A stretch of DNA of 64,000 nucleotides from Mastigamoeba balamuthi. Taxonomy: Eukaryota > Evosea > Mastigamoebida > Mastigamoebidae. Below the pieces are notes generated by a model. That model ran no database searches and was not told the DNA's origin. It worked only from the letters and a program-made list of their open reading frames with translations. The position numbers were made by a program, and so were the translations under genes. This document shows positions 56,684 through 64,000 of this stretch, piece by piece; positions within the stretch are counted from its first letter, which is position 1, and each line of letters opens with the position of its first letter. The stretch lies in assembly GCA_902651635.1 (NCBI GenBank), contig CACRSC010000015.1, positions 218,985-282,984 of the forward strand. The letters are read 5' to 3'.

Positions 56684-59600
56684 ATGGCGACCGCCGAGAG
56701 GCTCGACCAGGCGTCCGGGCAGCCGCAGCAGCAGGCGCTCTCGCACGAGATCAGCGTGGGCACGGCCATCATGAACAAGATCCAGGAGACCACGTTCACC
56801 CGCTGGTGCAACGACGTGCTCCGCGTGCGTGCCTCCTGCGGCCCTTCCGGTTTCGCAGCCCAACAGACAGATCCCACCCCCCCTCCCCTTCTGCTGCAGC
56901 GCAAGGGCGTGGCGCAGCAGGTCACCAACATTGCCAAGGACCTGGGGGACGGCTCGACGCTGGTCACGCTGGTCGAGTGCCTCTCGGGGACTCAGCTGGG
57001 CATCAGTGCGTTTTTTCTGTCTGTTTTTGCTTGGCGGTTTCGCAGAAGAGCAGTTTCCCGTTTGTTTCCCCCATCCCACCCGCCTGCCTGAGATCCGCTC
57101 GCACGCAGGCAAGCTCAACCGGAGGGCGACGAGCGTCGCGCACAAGCTGGAGAACATCGAGATCGCGCTGGCGTACCTTCAGAGCTCGGGCATCAAGGTT
57201 GGCTGCCCCCCTCTCGTGGCCTTCGTTGTGGCTCACGCGGGCACCCCTTCGCCCCCGTGCAGCTCGTGAACATCTCGGCAGAGGACATCTACTCGGGGCA
57301 GTTCAAGCTCGTTCTGGGGCTCGTCTGGAGGCTGATCCTCAGGTGCCTCCCTGCGCCTCGGTTGTCCCCGCCTCTTCGGTACTGACCGCAACGCACGTTC
57401 GCATGCGCCTGTCGCAGGTACCAGTTCAACGAGGCGGCGCCCCCTCCGAGGTCGGACAGCGTGTCCCCGGCGCCGTCTGGCGCCGCTGCGGAGCCAGCGG
57501 GGTCTGCCAAGTCCAAGCTGTTCGCGTGGCTGCGCGAGAAGCTCAAGGGAGACCCCGACGTGAAGAACCTGACGACCGGTGCTCCACTCCCCAGCACGCA
57601 TTGCCACACGCCACGCGAGTGCACGCCTGACCTCCTCTTGCCTATGGCGAACGCAGACTGGAACGACGGGGTGGCCCTCTGCGCCCTCATCGGTGCGGAA
57701 GCTTCCCCCCCACCCTTCACCCCCTTGCCCTTGGGCTGAGCGCGGTGGCGCAGACTCGCTGTCGCCGGGGTCCATCAGGGACTGGCGGACGCTCGACCGC
57801 AGCAGCGCGGTGCAGAACGTGCAGCGCGCGATGCAGATCGCCAGCGCGAGGATGGGCATCCCGCAGGTCCTGGCCCCCGAGGACATGGCGAGCCCGCGCC
57901 TCGACGAGCTCTCGACGATGTGCTACCTCAGCTACTTTGTGCAGTTTGACGAGCAGGGCGGTATCACCGCGTACGAGGACCGCCTGAGGGAGCAGGAGCG
58001 CGCCAAGTACGCCCAGGCCTCCGCGAGCGCCTCCGAGTCCTCGGAGCGCGAGTCCAAGGCCAAGCAGCAGCTCGACGACGCCGTGCAGGAGCAGGGCAAG
58101 CTGAGAGAGGAGCTCGACAGCGCCAGGGAGGAGCTCAAGAGGGCTCGCGAGGACGCGAGCTCGTTCAAAGAGAAGATCGAGGCCCTCGAGGGCTCCGTGG
58201 TGCACCTGCAGTCCCTCCTGGAGACCGCCAACGAGAGGGTCACCACGCTGGAGCGCTCGCGCTCCAGGGAGTCGCAGAGGGCGGAGGACGAGATCACGAG
58301 CATTCGCCTGGAGCTGCAGGCGCAGATAGACCAGCTCGCCGCGGACAGGGACGACAAGAGCACGCAGCTCACGGCTCTGAAGGACGAGCTGAAGGGGGCA
58401 TCCGAGCAGTACCAGAAGGACGCTACGGAGAAGGAGTCGAGAATTCAGGCCCTGCAGTCCGAGCTGGACCAGCAGAAGAGCAGCGGGGCCTCGAAGGAGT
58501 CGGAGCTGAGCTCGTCGGTCAGCGCGAAGGACAGCGAGATTGCGGAGCTGCGCAGGCAGCTCGAGGAGGCCCGGGCGAGAATAAAGGAGCTCGAGGGCGA
58601 GCTGAGCGCCAGGCAGGACGAGCTCGAGCAGAAGTCAACAGAGATGGCCCAGATGGTCGAGAAGATGGAGTCGCTTGTTCGGCTGGCGCGCACGAAGGAC
58701 GAGGCCGCGACAGAGACGGAGGAGTCTCTGCGCGCGGACCTCAGGAACGAGAGGGCAGCGCGTGTTCAGACGCTGTCTGATCTCGAGAAGGCGTCCGCGG
58801 CCCTCACAGACCTCCAGAAGGAGAAGCAGGCCGTGCAGCAAGGCCTCGAGGGGAAACTGGAGTCCGCCAACGCCTCCCTCAAGGAGGCCGAGACAAAACT
58901 CGTCGAAGAGCGGGGCGCCAGGGCCCACGACCTAGAGGAGTCGACGATACGAGAGGAGGAGCTGCAGTACACGCTGCGGACCAAGGACGTCGACCTGTCG
59001 CGCATTCAGTCCGAGGTGGAAATACTGCGCAACAAGCAGAGAGAGCTACTCCAAGAGGTATCGGTCAAGGAGGTCGAGCTCAAGCAGAAGGACGAGGAGC
59101 TGTCGAAGGTGCGCTCCGCTCTCGACTCGCTCCGCTCCGAGAAGGCCCAGAGAGAGAAAGAGGCGTCCGAGCTCGAGTGCACTCTGCGGGGCGACCTCTC
59201 GAAGGAGAGCGAGACTCGGCAGCAGTTCCAAGCAGCACAAGAGGAGAATGAGAAGGCGCTCGTTGCTCTCCGGGAGCAGCTGGGGACCCTAGAGAGCAAC
59301 CTCCAGCACACGCAGGAGGAGAGAGACTCTCTGTCCTCGCAGCTGGCCGCCCTGAAGGAGTCCTCGGCACACGAGCGCGAGTCCTCCATCGCAGCGCGCA
59401 TGGAGGAAGCCAAGAAGGCAGCAGAGGCCCTGGAGGCGTGCGAGACGCGCTTGAGAGCGCAGGTTGCAGCCGAGCGCGCGCAGAGAGACGAGGCCGTGTC
59501 TGCTGCCGCGAGGCTCGAGGGGGAGCTCGCAGCTCTCTCGCGCTCTCGCACAGCAGAGGTCGCCGGCCTGCACACAGCGCTGGAGACGCTCAGGCAGGAC

Positions 59601-61109
59601 CACGGGACGCGCGAGCACGAGACGAGCAACATGTTGGATAAGATCCGCGCAGAGGAGTCGAAGAAGGCCCTCGAGGTCGAGATCCGCCTCCAGGAGCAGA
59701 TCGCCGCGGAGAGAAGCGCGAAGGAGCAGGCCCTCGAGTCTGGTGCACGTGCCCAGGGAGAGCTCAGTGCTGCGGTGCGCTCAAAGGAGGAGGAGGCCAC
59801 CAGGCTGCGCGCGGAGCTCGCAGAGCTCTCGGCTCGCCTGTCGCGCCAGCAAGAAGAGATGTCGAAGGAGAACAAGACCATGGAAGAGAAGGTCGCACAG
59901 CTCTCGGCTGCAGCAGAAACGTCCGAGAGGAAGAGAGCAGCGGAGCAGGAGGCCGAGTCGCGTCGCCTGGCGGAGGAGCTGGCCGCCAAGGAGGAGCTCA
60001 GGAAGAACCTCGACAGGCTCGCTGCCCGGGTCGCAGCGGAAAACGACTCGCTCGTGACGTCTGTCCTGGCGGCGGCGAGGGCGTCTGGCCCCGATGCCGC
60101 CTGCGACCTGCTCATCAAGCGGTTCCAGGAGTTCAACGGGTTCGCCTCGGGCGACGAGCAGCTGTTGCTGCAGGTGTACAGAGGACTGCAGGGAGTGGTC
60201 CACGCAGCCTCGGACTTCCCCTCGCTCGCGACATGGACCCAGGCCCTCCTGTCCCTGGTGCGCGGGTCTGCGGCTGCATTGGGCAGGCCGCTTCCGGGGA
60301 CAGGGTCCCCTCCAGTGGCATGCCCGACCCAGGAGGAGGAGTCGGCAGCCACCGAGCCCCCTGTCCTGTTCTATGTGAGGCTGCGCAAGTTGATGCACGA
60401 GGTGTTCGTGTCGTCCCTGGACACGAAGAAGGCGGAGATAGAGGCTGCTGTTGTGCACTCGATGTTCACCAACCGCCAGGGGAAGGCGAACGGAGACGCG
60501 CACATCAGCGTGCAGTCCCTCCTGTCCTCGGTGGTTCTTGTCTTCCAGAAGGAGAAATTCTTCTCGGAGCTCACCTGCCAGTACTTCGACGAGTTTGTCC
60601 GTATGATCGATACCGTTGCCTTCGACTACCTTATGGCGCACCACGACCTCTGTATGTTTAATTGTCCTGTCGTTCTATTGACGCGGGCACCAGGCACATG
60701 CAGCGGTGGGTTGTGCATCAAGATGGGAGTCGCTGCGATTGACGACTGGTTTCAGAACAGGCCAGTCATTGGCAACTCCAGGTTTGATACATTTATTGAT
60801 TGCCGATTTTTGACCGGACACCGCAGGAACAACTTGCGTCTCGCGAAAGAGGCCGCAAATTTGCTCATTATCGAGAAGGCCATCTTGCTCGACGAGGAGA
60901 CGACCAAAATAACGTTCCCGTCCCTCAAGAGTGATCAGATTGCCAGCCTGATGGAGAGCTTCCAGCCAGATCAGTGCGCATTAAGGACGATATGTGGAGA
61001 AGCACTAACAGTTTTTCACATCAGGCACTCCCCGGCCGGAATCGACGCTGCTATTGTGGCGGAGCTGAAGAAAAGGGCCAAGCGCGATCGGGAGGCAGCA
61101 AGAAGTTGA
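56684..61109 (+). CDS. Tandem CH, coiled-coil and DIL domain protein
   Basis: Ten exons: 56684-56824, 56900-57005, 57109-57197, 57263-57342, 57418-57578, 57657-57692, 57754-60651, 60694-60781, 60827-60973 and 61025-61109, giving 1,276 residues. Two calponin-homology domains at the N-terminus (FTRWCNDVLR.. to ..LVWRLILRYQF, and LFAWLREKL.. NDGVALCALIDSLSPG.. to ..YLSYFVQF) form an actin-binding unit. About 690 residues of heptad-rich coiled coil follow. The C-terminus matches the DIL (dilute) region of the myosin-V cargo-binding tail: FDEFVRMIDTVAFDYLM, HHDLCTCSGGLCIKMGVAAI, DDWF, LRLAKEAANLL. The splice junctions at 60652-60693 and 60782-60826 restore the DIL sequence. It would link actin filaments to cargo or membranes, as a long dimer. 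I do not know this domain combination from standard families. Confidence 0.9.
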
Positions 61110-61203
61110 GTTTGCTTTTTGTTTCTCCTATCACAGAACGCACGACGAGACGGTTGCATAAAGCAGTCTCAGAAGCAACACCCGACTTCGCAGCAACACC
61201 TTG

Positions 61204-62420
61204 TCATCCTCGCTTGTCGCTTCCTCTCCATAGAACGGAAGCCTGCGTTGGTTGTCTCAGAAAAAAGAGGGCGGGCTTGTTGAAGAGCGCTGACCAGGCA
61301 TTGAATCGAGACGCTGGCGATGACGACTGTGCGTCAACGATAGACGCGAATGCACCGTACAGCCGGCGCAACTCCACGTTGATTGCCGAGAGCAGGGGAA
61401 TGAACGGTTCCGCCTGCGTCTGCGACCTGTGCACCAGATGCTCGTACCGCGCAGCAAACGCGCCAGACAGGGCGTCCTTCGAGCTGAGCACTGCCCCCGC
61501 GACCTGCTGGACGCACGACGCCGCGCACAGCTCGCGTCTCGAGCGCAGAATCTCCGCCTTGGCCTCCAGGAACTTCGAGGTCATGCTCAGCACGTCCGTG
61601 GGCGCCTTGTCGTCGGGCTCCGAGTACAGCGACGCGAGCATGCGCATGTGTGGCCCAGAGAAGTGCCGGCTGGTGTCTAGAGGCGGTCCCGTCCAGTGCG
61701 CAGTCGCCGCCTCCTCGCGTGGGCCCTCGTCGTCCGCCCCACTCGCGGCAGCAGCGGCCTTCGGGTCGAGTCTCAAGCGCTTGGCGCCGGGCCCGCCTGA
61801 TAGCGCAGGGCGGCTGCCGTCAGAAGGGAGGTGTCGCTGCGGGGCGTGCACCCTGTGGGGAGAGGGCGCCTCGCTTGCGCGCCTCGAGCGGCGTCGAGAG
61901 GTCGTCCTCCGAGGCGTCGCGCTCGTCCTTGGGCTCCATCTCCAGCACGCGCCTCTGCGCGGTGGTGTCAGGGCTGCCCGCAGGTGGCTCGCTCTCGCAC
62001 GATGAAGCTGGGGTCCAGGGGCTTGACCGGCGGCAGCTCCGGGAAGAGGACGCGGCGGAGCGCAGCGGTGGTCACGTTCATGTGCCCGCAGCGCCTGCAC
62101 GTCACGGCCGCCCACCGGGCGCCGTCCGCCAGCCCGCACGACACCCCGCTCGCCGGCTGGCTGTTGCTGCCGGACGAGAGGCCCGGGCGGCCCGAGAGAA
62201 GCGGGCGGGAACCGGCGTAGTCGACCTCGTCGTCGTCGGTCAGCGCGAAGCAGTTCTCGCACTGGACGAGGTGCAGGCCGCAGCCCAGGCACGCGAGGAC
62301 GGAGCCGCCGCACAGGGGCAGGTCGACGGCGCGGAGAGCGGGCTGCTGGGGCCGGCGGCTGCGCAGCTTCGGGCCCATCTCGCACTCGTCGCGCGGGCAG
62401 TAGAACGCGCGCTCCCCCAT
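61204..62420 (-). CDS. Cys-rich putative zinc-binding protein, orphan
   Basis: Exons 62420-62001, 61954-61883 and 61836-61204 give 374 residues. The N-terminal half has spaced cysteine pairs (YCPRDEC, LACLGCG, QCENC, VTCRRCG) that would bind one or two zinc ions. After an acidic Ser-containing linker there is a basic patch (AKRLRLD) that could be a nuclear signal, and a helical C-terminal half (about residues 230-360) with no recognised domain. The second intron lacks a GT donor that fits the frame and is placed at a GC donor (GAG followed by GCGCGC); a single longer intron 61837-62000 skipping the middle exon is the alternative. Function unknown. Confidence 0.65.
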
Positions 62421-62740
62421 CGGGCACGTAATAGTATCTACAGGAATCTCTGCAAAGATATTGCTGTGTGGGATTCGGGCGATTCCAAATCCTGTATGGT
62501 CTATACGATGCGCCAGAAGACGAGCTTGACAGTAAACGACCAAGTTTGGCACGGCGAGGTGTCTTGGTCTGCATAAACATAGTTTGGTCTTTGGTTCTAA
62601 AGCCCGTTGTTTAGACGTCCAGAGAGGCAGGGGGAGGGGCGGTGGTCGGCATCAAGGGGGCTCCACAGTGAGAGCGGTTGGTTCCAGTGCAGCACGCAGT
62701 GCTCCAAGCCACGCCCAGTGCAGAAACAAGGCGACAGCGC
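62421..62740. promoter_or_regulatory. Region between eS7 3' end and the Cys-rich gene start
   Basis: Minus-strand CAATATCTTTGCAGAGATTCC lies about 25-45 bases before the start at 62420... that is at about 62443-62463. No gene was seen in the remainder. Confidence 0.35.
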
Positions 62741-63561
62741 TTACGCGACGACCGGGAACTCGAACGAGCACTGCTTGCCCGTCAGCTTCCTGTAGACAGT
62801 CGTGAACGTCTTGAGCTTGGGCTCAACGTTCTGCTGGTCCTTGGAGTCGAGGTAGCTGCGCGGGAGGGGGAAAACGGCGATATTAGTACAGATATTTACC
62901 AGATATTCTGGAGGCCTATATCGCGCGCAGGGCAGTTTGCTCACATGACGTGCAGGCGCTGGCCATCGGCGCGCAGGCGCAGGCGGCGGCCAGTGACCTC
63001 GGTCGGGTAGCAGACGTCGGCCATGATCGCGTCGTGGACGGCGGTCAGGGTGTGCGAGCGCGGGCAGCGCATCGAGCCGCGGTCGGCCCTGGCGGGCAGC
63101 ATCTTGCGCTGGCCGATGATCACGACATGGCGGCCGCTGAACTTCTTCTCGAGCTCGCGGACGAGGCGCGCCTGGACCTTGTGGAAGGCCTTGAGCAGGC
63201 GGTAGGGGACGAAGACGACGATGGCCTTGCGGGCGGCATCGATCTCGATCTCCTTGGCCGCGCCGATGCGGAGGTCCTTCAGATCCTCCTTGAAGTCCGC
63301 CGAGGCGTTGACCTCGAGGTCATAGATCGCCTGCGCGACCTGCACTCAACGGCCCCCAGCGTTCGTTCAGAGGGCAATTCTTCACCGCGGAAGGCGGAAA
63401 GGGGGGCGCTGCTGGATTGGGGGGCGCGCGCGTGCCTGCTTCTCCAGGTCCGAGGAGGGGATCTGGACCAGCTTGGTGTTCACGAAGCGCTTGCCCTTGA
63501 CGACACGCGTCGTGGTGACCTTCTTCACCTTCTTGACGAGCTTGCTCGAGGCGGTCAGCAT
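62741..63561 (-). CDS. RPS7: 40S ribosomal protein eS7
   Basis: Exons 63561-63436, 63339-62945 and 62855-62741 give 211 residues, close to the family's 190-195 plus a short basic N-terminal extension (KLVKKVKKVTTTRVVKGKR). EKQVAQAIYDLEV, FVPYRLLKAFHKVQARLVRE, LEKKFSGRHVV, RSHTLTAVHDAI, IYLDSKDQQNV and YRKLTGKQCSFEFP match eS7 throughout. The first intron must begin with GC (CAG followed by GCACGC): no GT is available and EKQ-VAQA is continuous in yeast eS7. An alternative start at 63693 (MKPKP, spliced to 63561 across a GTCCTC..AGAG intron) would add five residues. Confidence 0.95.
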
Positions 63562-63872
63562 CTCTGCCGATTCGCCGTCAGCAAATCGCGCCCATCGATA
63601 TCGCGCGGGGGGAAGGGGGCGAGGGAGGGAATGGGGGTGAGGAAGGGAGGGAAGAGTGCGCGCGGACCTGGTGAGGACGGGCTTAGGTTTCACGGAGGAA
63701 AAAGGGCCACCCTGAGAACAAAGAGAAAACCCGTGCGAGAGAAAAAATTGGGGCGCCGCGCACTCAATTACGTCACTCTTTGCGTCATCGATGACGAGGG
63801 GCGATCAATTTGACTTTTTTATTGGACGAAGACCGAGCCGTCCCCTGCGCGCCTGTCCCCGGCCCAGTGCAG
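63562..63872. promoter_or_regulatory. Bidirectional promoter of eS7 and an actin-related gene
   Basis: The 14-base perfect palindrome CGTCATCGATGACG (63783-63796) and a nearby TACGTCA (63769-63775) lie between the two divergent genes. Both contain the TGACG core of bZIP sites and the GATGACG seen before phosphatase copies B and C. A possible 5' exon or leader intron of eS7 (63562-63693) also lies here. Confidence 0.45.
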
Positions 63873-63917
63873 ATGTCCGACACCATCCTCACGAACCAGC
63901 CCCTCGTCATTGACACG
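63873..63917 (+). CDS. First exon of an actin-related protein (Arp1-like), gene continues beyond window
   Basis: The start codon at 63873 opens MSDTILTNQPLVIDT, followed directly by a GTGGGC donor. In actins and Arp1 the text NQPxVIDnGSG opens the protein, so the next exon should begin with GSG. NQPLVID is closer to Arp1 (centractin, of dynactin) than to conventional actin. Only 15 residues are visible; the following 83 bases are taken as intron. Confidence 0.55.
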
Positions 63918-64000
63918 GTGGGCTCCGCACCCGCCGAGCAATTTCCGATTTAATTCCCCGATCTCACCGAAACCCTCGCGCGCGCGGCGCCCGCGTCTGG

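Noticed and set aside
59006-60352. A 448-codon minus-strand frame opposite the coiled-coil gene
   Set aside because: It mirrors Glu/Lys/Gln codons of the coiled coil as Ser/Leu/Arg. No domain is present, and the plus-strand exon is well supported.
1-64000. CRISPR arrays, operons or bacterial origin of the contig
   Set aside because: There are no regularly spaced direct repeats. Genes are split by introns with matching phases, and tRNA, SRP receptor beta, Sec63 and eS7 are eukaryotic.

Overview
This is nuclear DNA of a GC-rich, intron-rich, anaerobic or microaerophilic protist. About ninety short spliceosomal introns (roughly 35-220 bases, mostly 45-90, with donors such as GTGCGC, GTGAGC and GTACGC) break up the genes. 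Energy metabolism is marked by a single-chain pyruvate:ferredoxin oxidoreductase. The receptor-like and tyrosine-kinase-like kinases, the tandem-CH actin-binding protein, RhoGAP and SPRY/Neuralized-type proteins fit an amoeba. PLK4 and an Arp1-like first exon fit a cell with a basal body and dynein/dynactin. My best guess is an archamoeba of the Mastigamoeba type. That is inference: no rRNA or other decisive marker is present.

Layout. 1-1524 is the edge of a Ty3/Gypsy-like LTR element. 1582-10842 is a repeat-rich accessory region. It holds two copies of a dispersed repeat, a CpG-poor AT-richer block (about 2340-5950) with a decayed DDE transposase, a tandem duplication of an Asp-rich reading frame (6630-8888, with a single N at the join), and a large imperfect inverted repeat (9850-10497). 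From 10990 onward the window is dense single-copy gene space: a two-pass membrane protein, PFO, a tyrosine-kinase-like kinase, SRP receptor beta, IGHMBP2-type helicase, a receptor-like pseudokinase, a YTH/nucleotidyltransferase fusion, a small hypothetical protein, Sec63, RhoGAP, a GPI-anchored-like peptide, the CCR4-NOT deadenylase CAF1, an aldo-keto reductase, an F-box/Neuralized-like protein, an ankyrin membrane protein, a small secreted protein and PLK4. Then come three tandem alkaline phosphatases with a tRNA-Gly between the second and third, carnosine N-methyltransferase, a membrane coiled-coil protein, a tandem-CH/coiled-coil/DIL protein, a Cys-rich orphan protein, ribosomal protein eS7, and the first exon of an actin-related protein running off the right edge.

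Together the genes cover ER targeting (SRP receptor beta, Sec63), mRNA fate (CAF1; YTH reader), translation (eS7, tRNA-Gly), centriole biology (PLK4), actin and Rho signalling, and secreted phosphatases. The most novel item is the gene at 27739-29819. It joins an m6A-reader YTH domain to an RlaP-like nucleotidyltransferase in one predicted protein. A second general point is the number of GC-AG introns, several of them forced by conserved protein sequence. All exon borders were inferred by hand from reading frame, splice-site pattern and family conservation. For the multi-exon genes given with exon lists, the lengths add up to whole codons.
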